Origin: RFSX01 sp964495785 | GTDB taxonomy: Bacteria; Bacteroidota; Bacteroidia; Chitinophagales; Saprospiraceae | Assembly: GCA_964495785.1 (NCBI GenBank) | Contig: CAZBXL010000047.1 | Location: forward strand, 1-32,336 | Direction of reading: 5' to 3' | DNA: 32,336 nt | Shown: piece by piece, positions 8,162 to 16,697 of the stretch | Position numbering within the stretch: position 1 is the stretch's first letter | How the letters are laid out: every line of letters begins with the position of its first letter | Notes under the pieces: model-generated | Seen by the model: the letters and a program-made list of their open reading frames with translations, nothing else | The model's database searches: none | What the model was told of the DNA's origin: nothing | Position numbers and translations under genes: made by a program

Positions 8162-8875
8162 TTAATCAAATGCCATTGCAATAAACCCGACCTGAATTCT
8201 GATATTCTTTATAGTCTGTAGTTTAGTAATTGCCGCCTCTATTGTTGCTCCTGTAGTGAAAACATCGTCAACAATTAATACTGTTTTATTTTCTAAAGTC
8301 TGAGGATTCTTAATGCTAAAGCTATTTAAAACATTGATGAATCTTTCGTCTCTTTTCTTTGAAGTCTGAGAAACGATTGCTTTATTCTTTACAAGGACTT
8401 TTTGGTTTATGGGGATTGAGCATATCTCGCTTACTCCTTTGGCAATTAAGTAAGATTGATTATACCCTCGCTGTTGTAATCTTGCAAAATGTGATGGTAT
8501 GGGAATGATAACATCTGCGGTTTCAAAATGGGGAGATTCTAAATACTTAATTGCAAAGGTTTTACCCATCAAAGTAGCGACCTGAGGTTTGTTTTTGTAT
8601 TTGAATGCATGAATTAATTTTTGGACCTTTCCTTTTTTAATGAAGTAATGAAGTGCCGCTGCATGTAATACTTCTACTCTGCCAAGTAATTTTAATTTTA
8701 GTTCATTCTCTGCTATATCAAAGTGATCTGTTATGCTTACATCACTTAGACACTGAACACAAAAAGGACTATCCTTTATTGCATTATTAGAATTACAAGC
8801 ATAACATGTGTGAGGATAGATGAGGGAAAGGACGTCATCAATGAAAATAGCCAGATATTTAAAAATCGCTTTGAT
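8162..8875 (-). CDS. comF: ComF family phosphoribosyltransferase-like protein, start codon unresolved
   Basis: A frame open from 8878 downward encodes about 237 residues with the full ComF plan. The N-terminal region has a four-Cys zinc-ribbon pattern (CYAC and CVQC about 16 residues apart). A central VQKLIHAFKYKNKPQVA helix follows, then a phosphoribosyltransferase domain with the PRPP loop VLIVDDVFTTGAT. In naturally transformable bacteria ComF supports uptake of single-stranded DNA. In others its role is unclear. The N-terminal 100 residues clearly belong, but the frame has no ATG, GTG or TTG until 8572, which would remove the zinc ribbon. An in-frame TAG lies at 8881-8879. ATC at 8875 (aligning with a natural N-terminus), CTG at 8854 or ATT at 8848/8842 are possible starts. 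A start lost by mutation or a sequencing error is equally possible. The coordinate given uses 8875. Confidence 0.75.
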   Translation of the reverse strand: MKAIFKYLAIFIDDVLSLIYPHTCYACNSNNAIKDSPFCVQCLSDVSITDHFDIAENELKLKLLGRVEVLHAAALHYFIKKGKVQKLIHAFKYKNKPQVATLMGKTFAIKYLESPHFETADVIIPIPSHFARLQQRGYNQSYLIAKGVSEICSIPINQKVLVKNKAIVSQTSKKRDERFINVLNSFSIKNPQTLENKTVLIVDDVFTTGATIEAAITKLQTIKNIRIQVGFIAMAFD

Positions 8876-8883
8876 ATACTAAT

Positions 8884-8919
8884 ATAAAAAAACGCCTACC
8901 TAAGTGGGAAGGCAGGCGT
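8884..8919 (-). terminator. Rho-independent terminator after the HtrA-like gene
   Basis: On the minus strand ACGCCTGCC (8919-8911) pairs with GGTAGGCGT (8900-8892), including one G-U pair, across a 10-nt loop. A run of T residues to about 8886 follows. It ends the protease transcript, and the comF frame opens within a few nucleotides of the T-run. Confidence 0.85.
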
Positions 8920-8959
8920 CTCAAAACAAAACGAAAAACCAACTTTTAACTTTATTCTT

Positions 8960-10114
8960 TTATATTCCTTTCTTTAAGTAAACTTCTAAATCTATTCTTT
9001 TGTTTTTCCTAATGACTCCTAAATTTATCTTGTCCCCGACTTTTGCGTACTCTACAATTTTATACAAATCATCAAACTCGTTAATCTCCTTATTATTAGC
9101 TTCCACTAATATATCCCCTGGTAGAACGCCTGCAAACTGTGCACCGCTTCCTTTGACCACACTTTCTACGTAAAAACCTTTTTTAATATCAATATTAAGT
9201 TCTTCAATATTTTCAGGATTTAATTCAAATCCTTGTATGCCTAATCTCCCTCTCTCAATATTTCCGTTGACTTTAATATCTTCTATTATTGTCTTTACTA
9301 AATTAGAAGGAATGGCAAACGAATAGCCTGCATATACTCCCGTAGGTGTAGCTATTGCAGTGTTAATACCTACTAAGTCTCCATTGACATTTACTAAAGC
9401 TCCTCCACTGTTGCCTGGGTTTATAGCTGCATCAGTTTGTATAAATTCTTCAATATTATACTTTCCTTTAATAATGTCTATATCCCTTCCCTTAGCACTT
9501 ACGATACCTGCAGTCACAGTGGATTCTAGATAACTAAAAGGATTACCTATTGCTGCTACCCACTCTCCTACTTTTATATCGTCGCTATCTGCAAAATTTA
9601 CTGGCGTTAGACCTGTTGCTTCAATCTTAAGAAGTGCTAAATCTGTACTTGGATCAGATCCTATTTTAGTGGCTTTGTACATGTGCTTATCTGTCAAAGC
9701 CACATTGATTATATCTGCGTTTTCGACAACATGATTATTCGTCACGATGTAACCATCAGAAGAAATAATGACTCCAGAACCTGTTCCCTCTCGAGCACCG
9801 CCGCCAAAATAATCTTCAAATCCAAAGAAATCAAATAATTGATTGCTACGTTCTTGTCTTTGTTTAAGTCTTCTTTCTTGAGCCAGTGCTTTACTCTCTG
9901 AAGCTCTTATATGGACGACTGCTGGAGTGGCTTTCTCTGATGCAGAAACAAAATCAAATCCTACAAGATTAAGATCATTGCCAGCTGATGTGAGAACAAC
10001 TGTTGGTTCTTCAGTAGAAACTTCCTCTATGTTCTTATCAAACAAAAGAGTACCCGATAAGACGATTACTCCTCCGATTATTCCTGCTGATATTAAAGAA
10101 AAAATTCTATTCAT
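8960..10114 (-). CDS. HtrA/DegQ-type periplasmic serine protease with one PDZ domain
   Basis: This is a Do-like (S1C) protease that degrades or refolds damaged envelope proteins. Numbered from the ATG at 10114 (384 residues), it has a membrane anchor or uncleaved signal (residues 4-25), a linker with a charged segment and FGFEDYFGGG, then a trypsin-like domain. The catalytic triad is His128 (TNNHVV), Asp158 (STDLALLKI) and Ser236 (GNSGGAL). A single PDZ domain covers about 290-380 (GFYVESVVKGSGAQFAGVLPGDILVEANN). Many Bacteroidota DegQ proteins have two PDZ domains, so this one resembles the DegS/HtrA arrangement. A TTG at 10183 would add 23 residues of polar sequence before the anchor and is less likely. 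A hairpin lies just upstream of the ATG, and a terminator follows the gene. Confidence 0.92.
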   Translation of the reverse strand: MNRIFSLISAGIIGGVIVLSGTLLFDKNIEEVSTEEPTVVLTSAGNDLNLVGFDFVSASEKATPAVVHIRASESKALAQERRLKQRQERSNQLFDFFGFEDYFGGGAREGTGSGVIISSDGYIVTNNHVVENADIINVALTDKHMYKATKIGSDPSTDLALLKIEATGLTPVNFADSDDIKVGEWVAAIGNPFSYLESTVTAGIVSAKGRDIDIIKGKYNIEEFIQTDAAINPGNSGGALVNVNGDLVGINTAIATPTGVYAGYSFAIPSNLVKTIIEDIKVNGNIERGRLGIQGFELNPENIEELNIDIKKGFYVESVVKGSGAQFAGVLPGDILVEANNKEINEFDDLYKIVEYAKVGDKINLGVIRKNKRIDLEVYLKKGI

Positions 10115-10117
10115 TCC

Positions 10118-10144
10118 TCGCGTTTTTGTGATATAGAAACGCGA
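10118..10144. promoter_or_regulatory. Inverted repeat at the HtrA-like gene start (TCGCGTTT/AAACGCGA)
   Basis: Perfect 8-bp arms (10118-10125 and 10137-10144) around an 11-nt spacer end 3 nt before the preferred protease ATG. In the transcript this makes a GC-containing hairpin directly at the ribosome-binding region. On DNA it would be an operator-like palindrome. Confidence 0.6.
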
Positions 10145-10219
10145 AGGTATGGGCATAGTTATATCATTAAATTTAATTAACAATATATTAACTGCTTACA
10201 TGAGGAGCTTTCCGATATA

Positions 10220-11269
10220 TTATTTATGTGTCCAATTGTAACTTTGCATGGCTACAAGACACTCCTTAAGTAGATCAATACAGTCTCTTACGTCTTGCTT
10301 ATGTGTCATCTCGATCACTTGATGCAGATATCTACAAGGAACTGAAATACCTCCTGCTATAGAGCCTCCGTGAGACATCTGTTGCATTGCTGCTGTATCT
10401 GTTCCACCTTTTGGAAGGATTTCTAATTGGCTTTTAATTTTTTTCTTCTTAGCTGTTTTTTTCATAAAGTCAACCATGCGGTAGTCGCATATTGTCATAC
10501 CGTCTAAAATTTTTATAGCTGCTCCTTCTCCTAGATGAGTTATCGCTTCATGCTTCTGTGTACCTGGCACATCACAAGCTAATGTCACATCGAGATTAAT
10601 AGCAAAATCAGGATCGATTCCTAATGTAGCAGCTTTCGCTCCCCTCAGACCTACTTCCTCTTGTACAGTAAAGACTGCATATAGATCATGAGGAATTTTA
10701 GTTTTCTTAAGTTCTCTTAATGTTTCTATGAGTAAGTAGACACATATTCTATTATCCAGTGATTTAGCATTGACCATGTTACCCATCTCTATCAGACTTC
10801 TTTCTCTTGTGATTGTATCACCTACGGAAATAAGCTTATTGACTTCTTTAACATCGAGACCTGTATCTATAAAGTATTCATCGATTTTGATTGGCTTAGC
10901 CTTCTCTTCTGGAGTCATGATATGAATAGGCTTGCATCCCATAACTCCGATGACATCCTTCTTACCGTGTATGATAACTCTCTGTGCTGTTAGTGTCTTA
11001 GGATCAAATCCCCCTAATGGGTGAAACCTAAGAAAACCATTCTCATCTATATGGCTGACGATAAAACTTATCTCATCCATGTGAGCTGCGACCATAACTT
11101 TCTTATCGGACTTGCCTCTCTTGATAGCTATTAAGTTACCCATAGGGTCCGTGTAGATCTCATCTACGTACTTTTTTATTTCTTCCGTAATGAGTGCTCT
11201 GACCTTATATTCGTATCCAGGTGCACCTGGAACTTGTGTTATCTTATCAAGTAATTTAATGTCTATCAT
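10220..11269 (-). CDS. M42 family metallo-aminopeptidase / endoglucanase-like
   Basis: A cytosolic zinc or cobalt aminopeptidase of the M42 (PepA/FrvX-like) family, 349 residues from the ATG at 11269. A longer TTG start at 11302 adds an unlikely segment. Metal and catalytic positions are visible: VAAHMDEISF (first His), KSLDNRICVYLL (bridging Asp), VQEEVGLRGA (catalytic Glu and metal Glu), NLDVTLACDVPG (Asp), and a C-terminal GGTDTAAMQ ... RYLHQVIEM (His). Members form large tetrahedral dodecamers that trim peptides. Some were once annotated as cellulases because of early functional claims. The gene lies 105 nt upstream of the HtrA-like gene on the same strand and is divergent from the flippase-like gene. 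Confidence 0.93.
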   Translation of the reverse strand: MIDIKLLDKITQVPGAPGYEYKVRALITEEIKKYVDEIYTDPMGNLIAIKRGKSDKKVMVAAHMDEISFIVSHIDENGFLRFHPLGGFDPKTLTAQRVIIHGKKDVIGVMGCKPIHIMTPEEKAKPIKIDEYFIDTGLDVKEVNKLISVGDTITRERSLIEMGNMVNAKSLDNRICVYLLIETLRELKKTKIPHDLYAVFTVQEEVGLRGAKAATLGIDPDFAINLDVTLACDVPGTQKHEAITHLGEGAAIKILDGMTICDYRMVDFMKKTAKKKKIKSQLEILPKGGTDTAAMQQMSHGGSIAGGISVPCRYLHQVIEMTHKQDVRDCIDLLKECLVAMQSYNWTHK

Positions 11270-11299
11270 GTTGTTCTTTAATAATTTGGATAATGAGCA

Positions 11300-11307
11300 C
11301 AAATGTA
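11300..11307 (-). promoter_or_regulatory. Candidate -7 element TACATTTG for the M42 peptidase gene
   Basis: Read on the minus strand, TACATTTG fits TAnnTTTG and lies about 31 nt before the ATG at 11269, a suitable distance. No -33 TTG is evident at the expected spacing. Confidence 0.4.
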
Positions 11308-11361
11308 ATACATGATGTTGTTTTAATTATCTTGGTAGCGTTAAAATATGAATAAGTATAA

Positions 11362-12846
11362 ATGAGTAGAATTAAGCAGCTGGCTGGTCAGACAATTATT
11401 TATGGTGGTGGTAATATATTATCAAAAGTTGTCTACTATTTGCTTGTTACAACCCTGCTCAGTTATCTATTAGAGGGTGAGAATATAGAATTTGGAACAT
11501 TTGGTTGGTACTACGCCTATGCTGCAGTATTTATAATCTTGTTTTCTTTTCGTTTAGATTCAGCACTTTTTAGATATGGGACTGATTCCGAAAATAGACT
11601 TCATGCATTCAGCACTTCCCTGACAACGGTAATCTTATCTGCTATTATCTTGGTTTGTATCGGTTTTTTTGCTTTTGATTCTATAGCACGATGGACAATT
11701 GCACCAGATAGACCCATATATGTTAGATGGTTTGCTTTTATTTTAGCCTTCGACATCATTAGTCTGATACCATATGCTAAACTAAGGTTAGACAATAAGG
11801 CTAAGGTCTTTGCAATTTTTAAAATTCTTAATGTTCTTATTTCTAGCCTATTAATTATTTTCTTCTTATTCGGTCTTGCTAGACTTCCTGAATACATCCA
11901 GAACTGGTTCCCTTCATGTGATCATATTATAGATTACGTTTTTATTTCTAACCTTATAGCCAGCTTTAGTATACTTGTTCTACTATTAGTTAAGGTGAGA
12001 GGTATTTCATTTAGAATAGATAAAGCACTTCTAAAAAAAATGTTGTTCTATGTATCACCACTCGTCATAGTCGGAATAGCCAACAGTTTGATACAATATT
12101 TTGCAGTGCCACTACAAGAATTATATCTTGGGAATTCTCATGACGATAACTTATACGAAGGCGGTACGTATGAAGCCGCTCGAAGAATTGCAAATCTATT
12201 TGCTATGTTCATAACGGCTTTTAATTATGCAGCAGAACCATTCTTTTTTAGAAATGCATCTTCATCTGATCGTCATTTATACTATGGTAAGATTTGTCAT
12301 TTCTTTTCTCTTGTAAGTGGTATAGTTATTATTACAATGGTATTATCTCTTGATGCTTTTCAGTATTTGGTAGGTGGTTCATATAGAGAGGGACTGTTTG
12401 TAATACCGATATTATTATTAGGCTATCTGTTCTTAGGTCTTTATTATAACATATCCATATGGTACAAGCTCTCAGATAATACAAAGTATGGTGCTCTGAT
12501 TTCTGTAATAGGCGTTATAATATTTTTCATTTTTAATATTGTCTTCCTTAGCCAATTTGGATATGTAGTTACTGCATGGGCTACTGTTCTGACTTATGGA
12601 TCAATGGTATTTATCGCCTATAGCTTAGGTCAAAAAATCTACCCTATCCCCTACCCTATCAAAAAGATTCTCACTAACGTTATCATTATAGCATGTATCG
12701 TTAGCGGTATTGTTTTCTTAAAACGAATTAGCCCTGGCATCATATACTACATAGGAGCATTCATAACTCTATGCCTATATGTGATATATGTATATAAAGT
12801 AGAGGAAGAAGAATGGAAAACAATTTTCAATATCAGAAAGACATAA
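11362..12846 (+). CDS. Polysaccharide flippase-like (MOP superfamily) membrane protein
   Basis: A 494-residue protein with about 12-14 membrane segments. It starts MSRIKQLAGQTIIYGGGNILSKVVYYLL, a common N-terminus of Wzx/RfbX-type and related MOP exporters. A central EPFFFRNA element (residues about 293-300) and paired helices across the whole length also fit. These proteins move lipid-linked sugars across the inner membrane. Bacteroidota usually encode a stand-alone copy like this one, with no glycosyltransferase genes nearby. The substrate, whether O-antigen repeat, capsule precursor or lipid II, cannot be told from the sequence. It is transcribed divergently from the M42 gene and convergently towards the nine-gene run that ends at 12995. 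Confidence 0.85.
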   Translation: MSRIKQLAGQTIIYGGGNILSKVVYYLLVTTLLSYLLEGENIEFGTFGWYYAYAAVFIILFSFRLDSALFRYGTDSENRLHAFSTSLTTVILSAIILVCIGFFAFDSIARWTIAPDRPIYVRWFAFILAFDIISLIPYAKLRLDNKAKVFAIFKILNVLISSLLIIFFLFGLARLPEYIQNWFPSCDHIIDYVFISNLIASFSILVLLLVKVRGISFRIDKALLKKMLFYVSPLVIVGIANSLIQYFAVPLQELYLGNSHDDNLYEGGTYEAARRIANLFAMFITAFNYAAEPFFFRNASSSDRHLYYGKICHFFSLVSGIVIITMVLSLDAFQYLVGGSYREGLFVIPILLLGYLFLGLYYNISIWYKLSDNTKYGALISVIGVIIFFIFNIVFLSQFGYVVTAWATVLTYGSMVFIAYSLGQKIYPIPYPIKKILTNVIIIACIVSGIVFLKRISPGIIYYIGAFITLCLYVIYVYKVEEEEWKTIFNIRKT

Positions 12847-12931
12847 TATACTCTTGTATGTGCAGTCGATTTTTGTAAGAATATATAACAGCAGCTATTA
12901 AGAAAATTAATATAGCTACTTTGAATTTTCG

Positions 12932-12965
12932 CCATACCTCCCTGTTTCGCTCACGCATGGTACGG
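12932..12965. repeat. Imperfect inverted repeat between convergent genes
   Basis: CCATACC (12932-12938) and GGTACGG (12959-12965) can pair over a 20-nt loop. The minus-strand transcript pairs fully with one G-U. There is no T-run. This sits 30 nt past the stop of the last gene of the minus-strand run and could form its 3' end. Confidence 0.3.
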
Positions 12966-12994
12966 TACTGTGGTCTTCTTGAGTATGACATTAT

Positions 12995-13642
12995 TTACTT
13001 TTGTTTAAGCACTTTTAGAGATCTCAGACTTGAGATTCTTATCCAAGCTTCCAAAAATACTAAAACAAATATACCTCCTAAGAAAATAAAGTTACGAGTA
13101 TACTCTATAGTCTGAGTCCACTCTTGATAAAAGGTTCTTATCATTAATAACTCGATACAAATAATACCTGCTGCTAAGAAAAATAAAATGATACTGACTG
13201 CATTTAGATATTTGACCTCATAGCGTTTTTTTTCTACCGCATTCTGAAGATATCCTTTATTATAAGATACATTGTCAGGGTCTATTTTAACCAGTTCTGA
13301 ATATATGTGGTCGGCCTTATAATAGTCCAGTATCTTATGGGTAGAATAAGCCTTACAGTATAAGAGATCTTTATACACATCCACACCATCTATCTCATAG
13401 ATATTGTCTCTTATAACAAGAGTTATAAGGCGATCTACGATTGTAAGAAAACCGTAATAGTCTTTGACCTCAAATAACGCCTTAGCATATTTACATTCAA
13501 TAAATGTCTGATACTCGTATGGAAGTTGTCTTATTTCTGATCTATTATTATCAAAATAACGGATCTGCTCCTGATATGCACCAGGTTCTATACTAATGAA
13601 TTCATTATAAATCTGTTGTTCTAATTGTTCTGTGAACTTCAT
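12995..13642 (-). CDS. Hypothetical TPR-like protein with C-terminal membrane hairpin
   Basis: I do not recognise a named family. The 215-residue protein has an N-terminal helical region (about 1-145) with TPR-like pairs, such as AKALFEVKDYYGFLTIVDRLI and KADHIYSELVKIDPDNVSYNKGYLQNAVEKKRYE. Two membrane segments follow at about 147-168 and 184-203, and a short basic tail ends the protein. It would sit in the inner membrane with the helical part probably in the cytoplasm. Its ATG overlaps the stop of the preceding cyclase gene by 4 nt, so it is translationally coupled as the last gene of the 20210-12995 run. Function is unknown. Confidence 0.7.
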   Translation of the reverse strand: MKFTEQLEQQIYNEFISIEPGAYQEQIRYFDNNRSEIRQLPYEYQTFIECKYAKALFEVKDYYGFLTIVDRLITLVIRDNIYEIDGVDVYKDLLYCKAYSTHKILDYYKADHIYSELVKIDPDNVSYNKGYLQNAVEKKRYEVKYLNAVSIILFFLAAGIICIELLMIRTFYQEWTQTIEYTRNFIFLGGIFVLVFLEAWIRISSLRSLKVLKQK

Positions 13643-14394
13643 AATTCTCTCAGTGCATATATAACGGGTCTCGACGGACTTACGTCTAATACTAAAGGTA
13701 ATATCTGTAAGTTTAACAAATATAAACCATCCTCTATTTTATTATCTACAAAAACCAACTCTGTAATCGTTTTGTCATATGCAATTTGGTTTTCGGTATT
13801 CCAAAATGCTTTATGTCCAGCCAGCTTACCTCCGTCTACTTCCTTGTCAACACTTGGGACATCCACTAACAGATGTTTAACAGATGTTTTATTAATTAGT
13901 TGCAATAGATCATCAGAGAAATAAATTGGATTTGTAGCTGTATAGTCTTTATGTTTTTTTGAGGTTTTATTAGGCTTAGTTCTTATTATGAGGGCATCTA
14001 CATCTGATGCGTTTATTTCAGATAGATCTATCAAGCCCCGAGTGATAACTTCATCTCCATTATCTAAAGTTTCTGGAGTAAGGCTTATAAGCTTCGCTAT
14101 AAAATGTTGCTGATCTAAAGTTTCTAAAATGCTTTTACCTCTCACATCTATGTGCCTAACGCTTTCAGTATGTGTACTATTTCCGTGAGGGTTAATTTTT
14201 ATGTTATAAAAATTAACTGGTGAGCCTGCTTCTAATGATCCTATAAAGTCTCCTTGTGTAAATGGTGTCGCTTCGTATGGAGGAGCGCCAAAGGCAATAG
14301 GCGACTTTTGATGTTCTAATGGAATAGAAATATCTAATGGCTTAGACAGATCTGCTTCATATGTGATGCCGTTATGTGAGATTTGTGCTATCAT
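13639..14394 (-). CDS. Cyclase / kynurenine formamidase-like metal-dependent hydrolase
   Basis: A 251-residue protein of the Cyclase family (PF04199), which includes kynurenine formamidase, isatin hydrolase and polyketide cyclases. The metal-binding HxxxTHxE pattern appears as HGNSTHTESVRHI near residues 73-85. DLSKPLDISIPL at the N-terminus and LLVDVPSVDKEVDGGKLAGHKAFWNTE near residues 176-202 match the family layout. No tryptophan-catabolism genes are nearby, so a KynB role is not supported. An uncharacterised hydrolytic role is safer. Its ATG shares one base with the NAD kinase stop (TGATG), and its own stop overlaps the next gene, so it is tightly coupled on both sides. Confidence 0.85.
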   Translation of the reverse strand: MIAQISHNGITYEADLSKPLDISIPLEHQKSPIAFGAPPYEATPFTQGDFIGSLEAGSPVNFYNIKINPHGNSTHTESVRHIDVRGKSILETLDQQHFIAKLISLTPETLDNGDEVITRGLIDLSEINASDVDALIIRTKPNKTSKKHKDYTATNPIYFSDDLLQLINKTSVKHLLVDVPSVDKEVDGGKLAGHKAFWNTENQIAYDKTITELVFVDNKIEDGLYLLNLQILPLVLDVSPSRPVIYALREL

Positions 14395-15266
14395 CAGTTT
14401 CTCTTATCCAATCCCCAGTTCAACTTATTTCTTATCGTCCGCATATAACTATCACCGTCTATAGTTATAAATGTTGCAGTAATTTTATTCTTTCTTAATT
14501 CCAATTTTTGTTCCCCTTTAATAATTTCATGTCTGTTATCTAATGTACATAGGTATGTATCAGAACGACCCTCTATCTCAAATGATATTTTATGATCACT
14601 TGATATGACCACTGGCCTTACATTCAGATTATGAGGAGCTACTGGTGTAAGGATAAAGTTATCTGAAGTAGGAAACATAATAGGACCACCACAACTTAAT
14701 GAGTATGCCGTAGAGCCGGTAGGTGTAGATACAATAAGTCCATCAGCCCAATACGACACTAAGAACTCATCGTCTATATACGTATGTATGATTATCATAG
14801 AAGAATTATCTCTCTTAACAAGTGTAAAGTCATTAAGAGCAAAATTCTCTGATCCAAACAAATTGTTGTCAGTGTTTAACTCAATCATAAAGCGTTCTTG
14901 TTGCGTATATCTGCCCGCAACTAATGCTTCAACGGCTGAGGATATTCTTTCTTGTTCTATATTAGCTAAGAAGCCTAATCGTCCTAAATTGATTCCTAGT
15001 ATAGGTAATGATAGATCTTTTATAAGATTTGTCGCTGAGAGTATAGTCCCATCTCCTCCCAAGGTAATCATTACATCGGCCTTATAATCACCTAATTCTT
15101 CGTATGTAGAAATCGAAGGTATATCTTTAGATAGATTGGGAAGTTTGGTCGCTAATTCATGATAAACTGCATACGATACATGTGCATCAGACAGGCTCTT
15201 AAAAAGCTGATTGTAATATATTAAATCTTTCTCTTTACAATTTTTGGAGTATACAATTACCTTCAT
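14394..15266 (-). CDS. nadK: NAD kinase
   Basis: NadK phosphorylates NAD to NADP. The 290-residue protein has the family signatures: TLGGDGTIL at 68-76 (GGDG with catalytic Asp), LGINLGRLGFLANI (about 90-103), NDFTLVKRD (about 145-153) and GLIVSTPTGSTAYSLSCGGP (176-195), which binds the nucleotides. Length is normal. It is preceded by an Omp85-like gene after a 30-nt gap and overlaps the cyclase-family gene by 1 nt. NAD kinase next to a CBS-domain gene and a BamA-like gene is a neighbourhood I recall as common in Bacteroidota, though here the barrel protein is a small one-POTRA form. Confidence 0.97.
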   Translation of the reverse strand: MKVIVYSKNCKEKDLIYYNQLFKSLSDAHVSYAVYHELATKLPNLSKDIPSISTYEELGDYKADVMITLGGDGTILSATNLIKDLSLPILGINLGRLGFLANIEQERISSAVEALVAGRYTQQERFMIELNTDNNLFGSENFALNDFTLVKRDNSSMIIIHTYIDDEFLVSYWADGLIVSTPTGSTAYSLSCGGPIMFPTSDNFILTPVAPHNLNVRPVVISSDHKISFEIEGRSDTYLCTLDNRHEIIKGEQKLELRKNKITATFITIDGDSYMRTIRNKLNWGLDKRN

Positions 15267-15296
15267 TGTGTGTTTTCGGCGTAATCAACTTATTAA

Positions 15297-16697
15297 TTAA
15301 AAACTAATTGAGCTTATCAAATATAAACCTTGATCTCCTATATCATTAAAGCTGTATTCAAAACTAAACAGAAAATTATTAAATAAAATTAAATCTAAAG
15401 CTGGACCATAACCAAAGATAATTCTATTGTTAAGTGTATTAGTATCTACATAGGTTCTTTCATTGACATATGCAGCATCTAAGTTAAACCTCAAAAAAAC
15501 AGACATATTCATTTTTCTAAATTGTCGCGGCATCCACTTCACTGTATTCAGGTTATTGTCAAGTAACATATACTTTAAGGCATTCATCGTTATAACATAA
15601 TCGGTGCCATCCATCACATATAAGTCATAACCCGACACGATATCAGTATCCCAACCCAAGCCTGTGTTGTTAGCAAATGAAAGGGTTGATCTTATGATAT
15701 TTGTTTTGAATTTATTTCGGGTACTTAGTATTAATCTTTTATTCCATAATGACCAGTGATTTTCTACTCCTAACGTAATACTAAGGTTATTGAATTGATT
15801 AAATATTCCGAGTCCTTCTTTTTTGATATTGCCAAATAACATATAGCCACCCAGTGGATATTGAGCATACTCTCTTTTATCCATGCTGTAGTCATATTCT
15901 AAGTAGAAGAAGTTGAGGGATTGTCTTCCATTGAGAAAGTAGTCCGGGTTTAATACCTCTATTACATATTCGTCAACTTTATTACGATGATATTCTAATC
16001 TTAGTGCATGAAAATTATATGTGTCAGGTCGATATTTTATCTCAGGTCCTATTCTGAATCTGGATAGTAATTTTCTATCATCCGCGTTTCTTGCAAATAG
16101 AGATTTGTTATTTTCTGTTTTGTAAGCTATTTCTCTATTCTCTGAATAAAATATTGAACCTCCGATTCCTAGCTTATTATCTAATGCAAAGAAAGGATAC
16201 TGGTAAGTTAATTCATATTTAGTAGTATAACCGAAATGGACTTTTAATCTAAGTGGGTCTCTGTTTCCAGAGAAATTATAATGTGATAGCCTTAGTCCAT
16301 AATTAACACGAGATAAAGATTTATTTTGTTCTTGCCACCATACACTAAAATTACGGTCCGCTAGTTCGAATATCGGCATCGGAAATATATACCAGTTCTC
16401 CTCTACGGTGATTAACAAGTTAGCGGTAGAGTTATTTATGTCATATTCAGATAAATTAATAATTACAGAATTGAATAATCCTGTGCTTAATACTCTTAAT
16501 CGATTGTTATCTAAGTGTAATTGGATATCCTTTAATAAGAGGGTGTCATTCTTTTTAATATTTAATTCCTGTAGTATGGTTCTTTTTCTAGAATGATAAT
16601 TACCCTCTATTACTATATCAGATATAGTGACCTTATTATCTTGAGCTGAAGATAAATATGTTGTTAAGAGAAATAAAATTATGGTAAACTTATACAT
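15297..16697 (-). CDS. Omp85-like outer membrane protein with one POTRA domain
   Basis: A 466-residue exported protein: signal peptide residues 1-18 (cleavage after YLSSA), one POTRA domain at about 21-98 (VTISDIVIEGNYHSRKRTILQELNIKKND ... RVLSTGLFNSVIINL), then a beta-barrel to the C-terminus. It ends in Phe (LISSISF), the usual outer-membrane beta signal. BamA has five POTRA domains and about 800 residues, so this is a smaller member of the superfamily (FhaC-, TamA- or patatin-barrel-like). It may insert or translocate a specific protein or lipid. The client is unknown. Its ATG overlaps the end of the CBS-protein gene by 8 nt. Confidence 0.85.
   Translation of the reverse strand: MYKFTIILFLLTTYLSSAQDNKVTISDIVIEGNYHSRKRTILQELNIKKNDTLLLKDIQLHLDNNRLRVLSTGLFNSVIINLSEYDINNSTANLLITVEENWYIFPMPIFELADRNFSVWWQEQNKSLSRVNYGLRLSHYNFSGNRDPLRLKVHFGYTTKYELTYQYPFFALDNKLGIGGSIFYSENREIAYKTENNKSLFARNADDRKLLSRFRIGPEIKYRPDTYNFHALRLEYHRNKVDEYVIEVLNPDYFLNGRQSLNFFYLEYDYSMDKREYAQYPLGGYMLFGNIKKEGLGIFNQFNNLSITLGVENHWSLWNKRLILSTRNKFKTNIIRSTLSFANNTGLGWDTDIVSGYDLYVMDGTDYVITMNALKYMLLDNNLNTVKWMPRQFRKMNMSVFLRFNLDAAYVNERTYVDTNTLNNRIIFGYGPALDLILFNNFLFSFEYSFNDIGDQGLYLISSISF

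Noticed and set aside
10115..10183. Upstream TTG start for the HtrA-type protease
   Set aside because: It adds a polar 23-residue segment before the natural hydrophobic anchor and would put the inverted repeat inside the coding region. The ATG at 10114 gives a normal N-terminus.
11270..11302. Upstream TTG start for the M42 peptidase
   Set aside because: The extra residues are not typical of the family and the frame would begin inside the likely promoter element. The ATG at 11269 fits better.
12921..13115. Plus-strand 64-codon frame at the end of the flippase region
   Set aside because: It runs antisense through the 3' end of the TPR-like gene, has no family resemblance and no start signal. 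It is a shadow of the minus-strand gene.
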